This document shows, in pieces, positions 1 through 5,929 of a DNA stretch of 6,915 bases (position 1 is the first letter of the stretch; every line of letters begins with the position of its first letter). This DNA comes from Pseudomonadota bacterium (GTDB lineage Bacteria > Pseudomonadota > Gammaproteobacteria > Pseudomonadales > Halieaceae): contig JAUVBI010000172.1 of NCBI GenBank assembly GCA_030591305.1, forward strand, positions 1 to 6,915. The letters are read 5' to 3'. Position numbers and translations under genes: made by a program. A model generated the notes under the pieces. That model was not told the origin of the DNA. It made no database searches and saw nothing but the letters and a program-made list of their open reading frames with translations.

Positions 1-120
1 ACTCTTGCCACAGGCTGTCCTTTCTGCCTCACCATGCTCGAAGACCCGGTAAATTCAGGTGGCATAAAAATACAGGATATATCTGAAATTATTTCAGATG
101 CTATCCGCGAAGAATCATAG
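1..120 (+). CDS. C-terminal end of an (Fe-S)-binding ETF-linked oxidoreductase (partial)
   Basis: The first 120 bases are an open frame in frame 1 that ends in TAG at 118-120. The start of the gene lies outside the window. The 39 visible residues contain ATGCPFCLTML followed by a segment ending DISEIISDAI. This matches the C-terminal CCG-type cysteine motif of heterodisulfide-reductase-related iron-sulfur proteins, including the FadF/ETF-quinone-oxidoreductase-like membrane proteins found beside acyl-CoA dehydrogenases. The CPFC cysteines would help ligate an Fe-S cluster. Such proteins are thought to take electrons from electron-transfer flavoprotein to the quinone pool, which fits the acyl-CoA dehydrogenases on the other strand. 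The next gene starts 41 bases downstream with no evident terminator, so the two are probably cotranscribed. The family call rests on this short tail only, so the exact subfamily is uncertain. Confidence 0.72.
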   Translation, partial: TLATGCPFCLTMLEDPVNSGGIKIQDISEIISDAIREES

Positions 121-161
121 CGCTGCTGGCGGCATCCAATCACACAACTGAGAATCTCTTT

Positions 162-1250
162 ATGAACGAAATAATCAATCGGCAGTTCCTGCTCGCAAAA
201 TACCCTACCGGCGAATTTGACGCCGATACATTTACCCTCACTGAAAGTGCCATTCCTAAACCAAAGCGCGGCGAGTTTCTTCTGCGTAATCTTTTCCTCT
301 CACTGGATCCAGCTCAACGTCTGTGGGCATCCCCCGTGGATACCTATACGGATCGCGTGCGTATCGGCGAGGTCATGCGCGGCTTCACCGTGAGCCGTGT
401 GGTTGAATCCAGACACCCAAAATTTAAAGTTGGTGATCTGGTACAGGGCCTGGACGGCTGGCAGGACTATGCGATTTCAAAAGGCGTCATCTACAACAAC
501 GACGACAACAAGGACCGGATTGACACATGGAGCCTGTCAAATATTGTTCGTGCAGGCCTGCCTATCACTACTGCACTGAGTGTTCTGGGTCACACAGGTC
601 TGCCAGCCTATGTTGGCCTGCTCAACGTAGCTGAGTTAAAACGTGGCCAGACGGTTCTTATCTCTGGCGCGGCCGGCGCGGTTGGATCAATTGCAGGACA
701 AATTGCCAAGTTGAAAGGCTGCCGCACCGTGGGCATTGCCGGAGGCCCCAGAAAGTGTCGCGTACTACGCGAGAGCTTTGGCTACGACGCCGTGATTGAC
801 TATAAAAAGGAAAATCTTGACCGTGCACTGACGCGTAAGTGCCCGGAAGGTATCGATATTTATTTTGACAATGTTGGAGGTGACACACTGGATACGGCAC
901 TGGCCCATATCAACATTGGCGCCAGGATAATCATTTGCGGAGCCATCTCCCAATATCCGGATTTTGGTCAGGCCCCGCTAGCGGGACCATCCAATTACCT
1001 GTCACTACTGACAAAGCGGGCGCGGATGGAGGGTTTTATTCTAACTGATTACTACCTGAAAGGAGGACGTAAGAAGATAGAATCTGACATGCTTCGCTGG
1101 ATCAAGCAGGGTAAAATTAACTACCATCACGAAGTTATAGCGGGACTGGAAAACGCTCCGAAAGTTATTAACAAATTATTTCAGGGGAAAAACAAAGGCA
1201 AACTGATGATTCAGATTGCCGATGATGAGGAGATTGCAAATTCTCTTTAG
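162..1250 (+). CDS. NADP-dependent enone/alkenal reductase (zinc-independent MDR family, CurA/leukotriene B4 12-hydroxydehydrogenase-like)
   Basis: The 362-residue product has the full-length architecture of the zinc-independent medium-chain dehydrogenase/reductases that reduce the C=C bond of alpha,beta-unsaturated ketones and aldehydes with NADPH (YncB/CurA and prostaglandin reductase family). The N-terminal GroES-like half begins with the typical NRQFLLAKYPTGE stretch and carries NLFLSLDP near residue 43. The Rossmann half carries the cofactor loop SGAAGAVGS at about 168-176, GIAGG at 191-195 and FDNVGG at 235-240. No zinc-ligand cysteine cluster is seen. The ATG at 162 aligns with the usual N terminus of the family; only a weak GAGA-like ribosome site precedes it, which suggests translation downstream of the Fe-S gene. 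The gene converges with the NTF2-like gene 23 bases beyond its stop. The cytosolic substrate is unknown; the context suggests an enone from fatty acid or steroid breakdown, which is inference. Confidence 0.9.
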   Translation: MNEIINRQFLLAKYPTGEFDADTFTLTESAIPKPKRGEFLLRNLFLSLDPAQRLWASPVDTYTDRVRIGEVMRGFTVSRVVESRHPKFKVGDLVQGLDGWQDYAISKGVIYNNDDNKDRIDTWSLSNIVRAGLPITTALSVLGHTGLPAYVGLLNVAELKRGQTVLISGAAGAVGSIAGQIAKLKGCRTVGIAGGPRKCRVLRESFGYDAVIDYKKENLDRALTRKCPEGIDIYFDNVGGDTLDTALAHINIGARIIICGAISQYPDFGQAPLAGPSNYLSLLTKRARMEGFILTDYYLKGGRKKIESDMLRWIKQGKINYHHEVIAGLENAPKVINKLFQGKNKGKLMIQIADDEEIANSL

Positions 1251-1260
1251 TGCTTCATAC

Positions 1261-1294
1261 GCATGGCGGGCGTTCAGGCATTGTCCTGCCATGC
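1261..1294 (+). terminator. Hairpin in the convergent gap, possible terminator of the + strand transcript
   Basis: GCATGGCGGG at 1261-1270 pairs with CCTGCCATGC at 1285-1294. The 10-bp stem has one G-U wobble in the + strand RNA (the same position is a C-A mismatch in the - strand RNA) and a 14-base loop. It starts 11 bases past the reductase stop and overlaps the last codons of the convergent NTF2-like gene. No T-tract follows on either strand, so an intrinsic terminator is only possible, not shown. It could instead block convergent read-through or protect the 3' end. Confidence 0.35.
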
Positions 1295-1687
1295 TCCAAA
1301 TACTTCGCTAACCAACTCCGTATCCAGATATTCACGTACCGCTGCTATTTTACCCTCGCGCACGGTCACAACCATGCAGTAGATATTGTTATAGGTGTCG
1401 CCGCTTTTTGTTTCGGACTGGCCCAGCGCTTCCATGACGACCTGATCACCCTCCCCGATCATATTGGTGATCTCAAGCTTAAGTGGTGTCGCCAGAAACT
1501 CGCCCAGTGACGCCAATAGATTGTGCAAGATATCCTCCTTGCCCTCGAAGGTGCGGGCAAGACTGTGCGAGCCGAAAAAAGTATAGCGGACATCCTCAGC
1601 CAGACAGTCCATAAAACCCTCTACGTCGCCGGCTGAAACCGCGCCATAGGCCTGGCGTACCAGTTGCTTGTTTGATTCAATAGTCAT
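1274..1687 (-). CDS. NTF2/SnoaL-like family protein (nuclear transport factor 2 fold)
   Basis: The 137-residue product has the pattern of the SnoaL/ketosteroid-isomerase-like NTF2 fold: an N-terminal helix (KQLVRQAYGAVSAGDVEGFM), an early strand segment with DVRYTFFG, then strands GDQVVMEALGQ (80-90), YNNIYCMVVTVREGKI (99-114) and a closing VREYLDTELV. The fold forms a cone-shaped pocket used by isomerases, cyclases and hydratases, and also by many uncharacterised proteins, so no reaction can be assigned. It is the last gene of the - strand array, 33 bases after the PaaY-like gene. AAGGAG at 1704-1699 lies 11 bases before the ATG and supports this start. NTF2-fold proteins do occur in steroid and lipid breakdown clusters, so a role in isomerising or hydrating an intermediate of the same pathway is a fair guess only. 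Confidence 0.85.
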   Translation of the reverse strand: MTIESNKQLVRQAYGAVSAGDVEGFMDCLAEDVRYTFFGSHSLARTFEGKEDILHNLLASLGEFLATPLKLEITNMIGEGDQVVMEALGQSETKSGDTYNNIYCMVVTVREGKIAAVREYLDTELVSEVFGAWQDNA

Positions 1688-1720
1688 TGCTAACGACTCT
1701 CCTTGTAGTGTTGCTGTGGA

Positions 1721-2320
1721 TTAATCCTGTTTAATTTTGTTCCAGGTATTATACATTGCTGCCTGTTCCGGGCGGTCGGCCTCTTCCTCGCGCAGTGGCT
1801 CACATTCCCTGAGGGAGGCATAACACTCTTTAGGCAGTTCCTGATATAAGCGCGTGCCCTTTGTTTTCCAGGCAATCATTTCATCACTGACGTCTTTGAT
1901 AATTTTAGCCGGATTACCAACCAATAAACTTCTTTTTGGTATTTGCATTTTTGCGGAGACAAAAGACAGCGCCCCCAGAATGCATTCGTCACCCATGGAC
2001 ACATTATCCATCACCACACTATTCATGCCGATTAAACAGTTCCTGCCGATTGTTCCGCCGTGGATGATGGCACCATGGCCAATGTGGGCCCCCTCTTTCA
2101 GCGTAACAGTGGTTCCCGGAAACATATGTATGGTGCAATTTTCCTGTACATTGCACCCATCTTCTATGACGATCTTTCCCCAATCACCGCGAATGGCAGC
2201 ACTTGGTCCGACATAGACATTGGCACCAATGAGCACATTGCCAGTGACCGTCGCTTGAGCGTGAATAAAGGCTGTCTCATGGACTACCGGTTTAAAACCA
2301 TTGAATTCGTAAATCGCCAT
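1721..2320 (-). CDS. PaaY/CaiE-like hexapeptide-repeat protein (gamma-carbonic-anhydrase fold)
   Basis: The 199-residue product is a left-handed beta-helix protein of the PaaY/CaiE group, whose members are usually about 196-200 residues. Hexapeptide repeats run from about residue 15 to 140. The gamma-carbonic anhydrase signature is intact: RGD at 44-46, Gln59, and metal ligands His65 (TIHMFPG), His82 (GHIGHG; second His) and His87 (IIHGG). The trailing helix contains SDEMIAWKTKGTRLYQ, typical of PaaY. E. coli-type PaaY acts as a thioesterase that clears dead-end CoA thioesters in phenylacetate breakdown, and CaiE goes with carnitine metabolism. Neither pathway is visible here, so in this locus it may hydrolyse stalled acyl-CoAs or act as a metal-dependent hydratase; this is inference. 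The start at 2320 fits the family N terminus, but its ribosome site is weak. It lies 80 bases downstream of marR. Confidence 0.88.
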   Translation of the reverse strand: MAIYEFNGFKPVVHETAFIHAQATVTGNVLIGANVYVGPSAAIRGDWGKIVIEDGCNVQENCTIHMFPGTTVTLKEGAHIGHGAIIHGGTIGRNCLIGMNSVVMDNVSMGDECILGALSFVSAKMQIPKRSLLVGNPAKIIKDVSDEMIAWKTKGTRLYQELPKECYASLRECEPLREEEADRPEQAAMYNTWNKIKQD

Positions 2321-2330
2321 ACACGTGTTC

Positions 2331-2359
2331 TACAGTTGGCGACAAGCCTTGTCGCTGTA
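2331..2359. promoter_or_regulatory. Inverted repeat between marR and the PaaY-like gene
   Basis: GCGACAA at 2339-2345 and TTGTCGC at 2349-2355 form a perfect 7-bp repeat around a GCC centre. Outer TACA (2331-2334) and TGTA (2356-2359) add four more pairs past a one-sided GTTG bulge. It sits just before the PaaY-like start codon. No T-tract follows on the - strand, so it is unlikely to be a standard terminator of marR. It may be an operator or a 5'-leader hairpin that tunes expression of the downstream pair. Confidence 0.35.
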
Positions 2360-2400
2360 AAGGATAATAGCGTTTCTTAGCCAGGCCCTGCAGTCAATCT

Positions 2401-2856
2401 TCAATTTCCCGGTTTGCCTGCTTCAATATCTTTGCTGAGACGCCGATCAAGCAAGTCTTCAAAATTGTGTGAGCTGCCCAGAATTGAAAGCGCATCGACC
2501 GATTCGCCAAACACTTCCTTCAGGCTCTCTACCATGGCCACTTCAAGCTCCCGGATAACCTTCTTGGTTTTTCGTGTCGACTTGAGGTGAACGCCGCGAC
2601 CATCTTTGACAACCGATTCGCGTTTTATTAATTTTTTCTTCTCCAGGCCTGCAATCAACGCCGCCACTGCGGGCCGACTGACGGCTGCCTGCTCTGCCAG
2701 CGTATACGGACGCGTCACTTCGTGATGATCAATCCATGTTAGGGTTCGATACTGTTGTAAAGAAAAACCCTTATCCTCGCAGACTCTTTGTAAAATTCGA
2801 GTGATGCGCAGCAGCGTTCGCACTGCCTCCATTAATTGCTTATCGCTTTCCTTCAT
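2401..2856 (-). CDS. MarR-family transcriptional regulator
   Basis: The 151-residue product has the length and layout of a MarR dimer: N-terminal dimerisation helices (residues 1-45), a winged helix-turn-helix with LAEQAAVSRPAVAALIAGLEKKKLIKR at about 53-79 (recognition helix around SRPAVAALIAGLE), a wing containing the DGRG turn, and C-terminal helices. MarR proteins bind palindromes as dimers and often release DNA on binding aromatic or acyl-CoA ligands. Lying between the dehydrogenase pair and the PaaY-like gene, it probably controls this locus, but its ligand cannot be read from the sequence. AAAGG at 2871-2867 lies 10 bases before the ATG. It may have its own promoter in the 105-base gap after the dehydrogenases. 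Confidence 0.92.
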   Translation of the reverse strand: MKESDKQLMEAVRTLLRITRILQRVCEDKGFSLQQYRTLTWIDHHEVTRPYTLAEQAAVSRPAVAALIAGLEKKKLIKRESVVKDGRGVHLKSTRKTKKVIRELEVAMVESLKEVFGESVDALSILGSSHNFEDLLDRRLSKDIEAGKPGN

Positions 2857-2871
2857 CGATAGATTGCCTTT

Positions 2872-2877
2872 ATTATA
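2872..2877 (-). promoter_or_regulatory. Possible -10 box of a marR promoter
   Basis: A perfect TATAAT lies on the - strand at 2877-2872, with a modest -35 candidate TTATGC 16 bases upstream (2899-2894). The catch is its position: transcription would begin near 2865, only about eight bases before the marR ATG and beyond the AAAGG ribosome site. If used, it would make a nearly leaderless marR message. Confidence 0.3.
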
Positions 2878-2905
2878 GTTCGACGCAAAAAGGGCATAAT
2901 AGCAC

Positions 2906-2916
2906 GTGTATTACAC
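2906..2916. promoter_or_regulatory. Palindrome upstream of marR, candidate MarR operator
   Basis: GTGTATTACAC is a perfect 11-bp palindrome with a central T. It overlaps CACGTG (2903-2908) and is nested inside a wider repeat, TAGCAC (2900-2905) with GTGCTA (2933-2938). It lies in the 105-base gap between the 412-aa dehydrogenase and marR, just upstream of the possible marR -35. MarR proteins usually bind palindromes near their own gene, so autoregulation is plausible but unproven. Confidence 0.4.
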
Positions 2917-2961
2917 CGTATTTGTAGAAATAGTGCTAAATGCATGATCATTTTCATTGCT

Positions 2962-4200
2962 TTACTTGCCTATTGGAATTTCCTTAAAGGGCAGCGCCTT
3001 GTCTACACGCGGCTCTTTGGGAAGCCCCAGAACCCGCTCGGCAATAATATCCCGCTGAATCTCATCCGTCCCGCCTGCAATTCTTGCTGCGGGAGAGAAC
3101 AGATAACCCGATTGCCAGGTGCCCTCCTCCACCCCGGACTCAGGACTTTCAATCGCCCCTGCCAGCCCCTGCAGTTCAATGGCAAAAGCCGTCATCTCCT
3201 GACGCATGGTAGCGGCCCCAAGCTTACCGATGGAACCCTCAGGGCCTGCCCTTTTACCCTGTGACAGGGCGGAGAGTGTACGTAAAGAGGTATAACGAAG
3301 ACCTCTGGACTGCATAAATAAATCCGCAATCTTTTCCTTCACACTGTCCTGACGAATCAACGGGCCGGCATCGTCACTAAGTTGGGAGGCCATTTTTATC
3401 AGGGCGGAAATGGAAATTTTTCCAGCGCCCCCGGTCGCTATGGCACCGCGCTCATTAGCCAGAGTGGTCAGCGTAACTCTCCAACCATTACCCACGTCGC
3501 CTATCCGATTGGCATCGGGAATACGTACTCCCGATAGAAATACTTCGTTAAAGGTTTCTCCACCGGAAATCTGTTTGATGGGGCGAATTTCAATTCCCGG
3601 AGATTTTAAATCAACGATAAAATAGGTCAGACCGGCATGTTTTGGCACATCAAAATCGGTACGGGTAACCAGAATACCCCAGTGTGCATACTGGGCTAGT
3701 GAGGTCCATATTTTATGCCCATCTACAATCCAGTCATCGCCATCTCGTTTGGCCCGGGTACGCACAGCAGACAGATCTGAACCGGCACCAGGCTCGCTAA
3801 AGAGTTGGCAGTATAAGTCTTCCCCGCGTGCAATCGCCGGCAACCACCGGTCTAGTTGTTCCTCTGTGCCGTGGGCCATAAGTGTGGGGCCGGTCATGCC
3901 AACACTACACTGAAAAATATCCGGAGGCACGTTAAAGCGCTTTTCTTCCTGCCGCCAGATCACCGAGTGCATGCCTTTCGCGGCTCGCCCACCAAACTTT
4001 TTTGGCCAACTCAGGCAAGCCCAGCCCGCATCAAATTTTTTCGCCTGCCATTTCTGTGCGTGTTCTACAACCTCAATACTGTCACCGTCCTCCACTGTTG
4101 GTGCAGCCTCACCCGGTTTCAAGGGCTCGGCATTCGCATCCAGCCATGCCCGAGCTTCCGCGCGATAACTTGCCTCTTCCGGGCTGTCATTAAAGTCCAT
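2962..4200 (-). CDS. Acyl-CoA dehydrogenase, 412 aa, FadE26/FadE17-like subunit
   Basis: This FAD enzyme would introduce a trans alpha,beta double bond in an acyl-CoA and pass electrons to ETF. The acyl-CoA dehydrogenase domains are complete: N-terminal helical domain (1-125), middle beta domain with the flavin-contact segment CQLFSEPGAGSDLSAV (131-146) and WTSLAQYA, and C-terminal helical domain ending in the signature GGTDEIQRDIIAERVLGLPKEPR (376-398, split by helices). Glu250 in LANERGA is positioned like the catalytic glutamate of the FadE26/ChsE4 type (inference from motif position). Length and the LPKEPR tail fit the larger subunit of heteromeric dehydrogenases. The ATG follows the preceding stop codon with no gap, and GAGGGG (4215-4210) lies 9 bases before it, so the two are almost surely translated and assembled together. 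Substrate specificity is not readable; steroid side-chain CoA is one option. Confidence 0.92.
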   Translation of the reverse strand: MDFNDSPEEASYRAEARAWLDANAEPLKPGEAAPTVEDGDSIEVVEHAQKWQAKKFDAGWACLSWPKKFGGRAAKGMHSVIWRQEEKRFNVPPDIFQCSVGMTGPTLMAHGTEEQLDRWLPAIARGEDLYCQLFSEPGAGSDLSAVRTRAKRDGDDWIVDGHKIWTSLAQYAHWGILVTRTDFDVPKHAGLTYFIVDLKSPGIEIRPIKQISGGETFNEVFLSGVRIPDANRIGDVGNGWRVTLTTLANERGAIATGGAGKISISALIKMASQLSDDAGPLIRQDSVKEKIADLFMQSRGLRYTSLRTLSALSQGKRAGPEGSIGKLGAATMRQEMTAFAIELQGLAGAIESPESGVEEGTWQSGYLFSPAARIAGGTDEIQRDIIAERVLGLPKEPRVDKALPFKEIPIGK

Positions 4201-5310
4201 TTAGTGTTTCCCCTCGGTAAGTCTTTCGACCAGAGTGTGTTTCCAATGTCGTATCTGCCCCAGCATAAGCCCCGACACTGTTGCACGCCTCAGAAACAGA
4301 TGGCTGTCAAACTCCCAGGTATATCCCATGCCGCCATGAATATGAAGGCTTTCCTGCGCGCTGTGCCTATAGGCTTTACAGGCACCGACATGGGCGGCGG
4401 CTGTGGCAACAGGAAAATCACTGGCCTCTGTAGTCAACGCCCATACGGCATAATATGCGTTTGAGCGTGCGAGTTCTATTTCAATATAGAGGTCAGCCAG
4501 TTTGTGCTTGATGGCCTGAAATGAACCAATTTGCCGGCCAAAAGCATAGCGTTCCAGTGCAAAATCCCGGGCATCGTGAAGACACTGTTCAGCGCCACCT
4601 ATCTGCTCAAATGCCAGTAAGGTCGCGGCGCGATCCAGCAATCTTTCGAATAGATCATTCTGCCCGCTATTTTCATCAAGCAGCGTCGCCGGCGCACTGG
4701 AAAACTCCAGTGATGCCAAACCCCGCGTTAAATCCAATGCGCCGAGTTTCTTCCGGGTGACACTGTCGTCACGCAGATCGATAATAGCAAGCGCACGATG
4801 CCCCTCGTTATCACAGGAGACCACCGCAATATCGGCAATGTCTCCATCCATCACGGGAATTTTTTGACCCTGTAGTATCCCATCACTGTACTTCGTCGTG
4901 AAACTCGACCAGCCTGAGTGTTCAAGCCTCTCCTGAAAAGCAAAGGTACCGATGAGTTCACCCGATGCGAGGGCAGGCAGATACTGCTGTTTTAGCGCTT
5001 CAGAGCCACCCATCTTAATAGCCTCAACGGCCAGAAATGAAGAGGAAGAAAACGGCACGGGAGCGAGAGAACGCCCCACCTCTTCTGCGATAACAGCTTG
5101 TTCCAGGTATCCGAAACCCAGGCCGCCGTACTCTTCGGGAATTGTTACGCCGGTCCAGCCCATTTCAGCCATACCGCTCCACAATTCACGATCGAATGCA
5201 GAAGTACGTTCGATACTGTCCCGCACGCGGCTGCGCGGGCACTCTCCCTCAAGAAAACGCTTTGCTGAATCGCGTAGAAGAAGTTGCTCCTCGGAAAATT
5301 CAAAGTTCAT
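4201..5310 (-). CDS. Acyl-CoA dehydrogenase, 369 aa, FadE27/FadE18-like subunit
   Basis: This is the first gene of the - strand array. I place the start at the ATG at 5310, giving MNFEFSEEQ, the standard N terminus of this family; a longer frame opening at 5361 would add 17 residues with no family match. An upstream GAGG lies about 15 bases away, so the ribosome site is weak. The middle domain (about 121-210) is short and divergent. The C-terminal domain has the strong flavin motif ERYAFGRQIGSFQAIKHK at 253-270 and IHGGMGYTWEFDSHLFLRR at 324-342. Length (369 aa against 412 for its partner) and these motifs match the smaller FadE27/ChsE5 or FadE18 type subunit, which forms alpha2beta2 complexes in which the flavin site is shared with the partner. 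It is the likely partner of the adjoining 412-aa protein. Confidence 0.9.
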   Translation of the reverse strand: MNFEFSEEQLLLRDSAKRFLEGECPRSRVRDSIERTSAFDRELWSGMAEMGWTGVTIPEEYGGLGFGYLEQAVIAEEVGRSLAPVPFSSSSFLAVEAIKMGGSEALKQQYLPALASGELIGTFAFQERLEHSGWSSFTTKYSDGILQGQKIPVMDGDIADIAVVSCDNEGHRALAIIDLRDDSVTRKKLGALDLTRGLASLEFSSAPATLLDENSGQNDLFERLLDRAATLLAFEQIGGAEQCLHDARDFALERYAFGRQIGSFQAIKHKLADLYIEIELARSNAYYAVWALTTEASDFPVATAAAHVGACKAYRHSAQESLHIHGGMGYTWEFDSHLFLRRATVSGLMLGQIRHWKHTLVERLTEGKH

Positions 5311-5377
5311 GCTGGTAAATCGACGCCTCACTATAAAACAAGGCTTTAATACTATCACCAAAAGACAAGATCATTTT

Positions 5378-5401
5378 TCCGAATCACTGTCCCAATTCGG
5401 A
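5378..5401. promoter_or_regulatory. Inverted repeat over the likely start site of the dehydrogenase operon (candidate operator)
   Basis: TCCGAAT at 5378-5384 and ATTCGGA at 5395-5401 form perfect 7-bp arms around a 10-base spacer. On the - strand the repeat begins three bases after a TATAAT box (5409-5404) and covers the expected transcription start near 5397. A 24-bp dyad at this place is the classic layout for a repressor such as a TetR- or MarR-type protein. It does not match the palindrome before marR, so a regulator encoded elsewhere may bind it. Confidence 0.5.
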
Positions 5402-5403
5402 CA

Positions 5404-5430
5404 ATTATACCTCGAGAGAAGAAGCGTCGA
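5404..5430 (-). promoter_or_regulatory. Probable promoter of the acyl-CoA dehydrogenase operon
   Basis: A consensus TATAAT lies on the - strand at 5409-5404. The best -35 candidate is TCGACG (5430-5425) at a short 15-base spacing, matching four of six positions; no good hexamer exists at 17 bases. The predicted start near 5397 gives a leader of roughly 87 bases before the ATG at 5310. The poor -35 suggests a weak or activator-dependent promoter. Confidence 0.45.
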
Positions 5431-5598
5431 GATATGGAGTATGCCACCCCCCTGCCTCTCACCGTAATTATGGCTGAGCTACCGAACAATCCATTATTAC
5501 AGGCGCTATTTAACGCAATACCTGCTTACATATTCCGGCCCATCGTGAAACCTATTCCGGTTTAATGTGAACACCCATTCCCCCCCTGTGGCAGGATA

Positions 5599-5779
5599 GT
5601 TGTTCACGAGCTTGACTCAGTTGATATAAAAAATTCGAGCAAATACAGGCATGTCCCAAAGTGAATTCGCCTCAGCATTTGGTATTAGCGTCAGTACTCT
5701 CCGACATTGGGAGCGAGGAGACCGCACACCTCAGGGTCCTGCCTTGGTTCTATTGAATGTTGTGGCCAAAGAGCCTGAT
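5599..5779 (+). pseudogene. Remnant of an XRE/HigA-type (NadS-like) antitoxin, frameshifted
   Basis: From 5630 the frame reads KIRANTG then MSQSEFASAFGISVSTLRHWERG and PQGPALVLLNVVAKEPD, a textbook helix-turn-helix half of antitoxins paired with RelE/HigB-like toxins. The matching residues extend upstream of the ATG at 5651, which is thus an internal methionine, and stop at an in-frame TAA at 5627-5629. In the frame offset by one, the bases just upstream read VVHELDSVDIK, which is what normally precedes IRA in this family. The junction, a run of six A's, is explained by loss of two bases from an ancestral IKAIRA coding stretch. The first third of the gene is not recognisable. The normal C-terminal tail after KEPD is also missing, since the frame runs into a toxin fragment. 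No cognate toxin is seen upstream. DNA binding by a truncated product is possible but unlikely. Confidence 0.72.
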
Positions 5780-5782
5780 TTT

Positions 5783-5928
5783 GGTCGATTACACGCAGCT
5801 TCAGCGCCCCAAGACATGAATCTACCAGGCCTCTTCTTTCATCAACTCAACGGGAAGTATCGAGGTCAGTTTTCCGTCCGAGTCATGGGAATTGGAGAGT
5901 TACTTTTAAATCAACAGGCCGAGCTTGA
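5783..5928 (+). pseudogene. C-terminal fragment of a HigB-type (RelE superfamily) toxin, frameshifted
   Basis: Continuing the antitoxin remnant's frame, residues GRLHAASAPQDMNLPGL, then HQLNGKYRGQFSVRV (to 5884), match the second half of HigB mRNA-interferase toxins, which carry PEDMNxPG, HPLKG and WSVxVxGNWR motifs. At 5885 the match moves to another frame and continues as GNWRVTFK to a TGA at 5926-5928; a single-base loss in the codon before GGG explains the shift. The N-terminal half is absent and the expected C-terminal acidic end is lost, so it cannot be a working toxin. HigB normally precedes its own HigA; here it follows an antitoxin of a different subfamily, so it came from a separate module. 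Because the two relics share a frame, an open frame of 121 codons spans 5651-6016; it should not be annotated as one gene. Confidence 0.68.
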
Positions 5929-5929
5929 A

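Noticed and set aside
3856..4464. A 202-codon + strand open frame
   Set aside because: It lies antisense across the junction of the two dehydrogenases, has no recognisable domain, and its composition mirrors the coding strand of the real genes.
5311..5361. Longer start for the 369-aa dehydrogenase at 5361
   Set aside because: The 17 extra residues have no counterpart in the family, and MNFEFSEEQ at 5310 is the standard N terminus. An in-frame GTG (V11 of the extension) is also possible but less likely.
4952..5467. A 171-codon + strand open frame
   Set aside because: It is antisense to the first dehydrogenase and its promoter region; the product is low-complexity in Arg/Ser/Pro with no family features.
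5531..5560. Direct repeat TATTCCGG (5531-5538 and 5553-5560)
   Set aside because: Eight bases repeated once, with no matching spacing, target-site or promoter context; probably chance.
5434..5565. A 43-codon + strand open frame divergent from the dehydrogenase operon
   Set aside because: It has a purine-rich stretch before its ATG and an oddly hydrophobic product (NPLLQALFNAIPAYIF), but I recognise no family and it overlaps the likely dehydrogenase promoter. It could be part of a decayed gene ahead of the antitoxin remnant; not enough to call.
5567..5607. Inverted repeat GTGAACA / TGTTCAC around a C-rich spacer
   Set aside because: Seven-base arms with a 27-base loop inside decayed sequence; part of it overlaps the antitoxin remnant. 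No terminator or mobile-element features, so not called.
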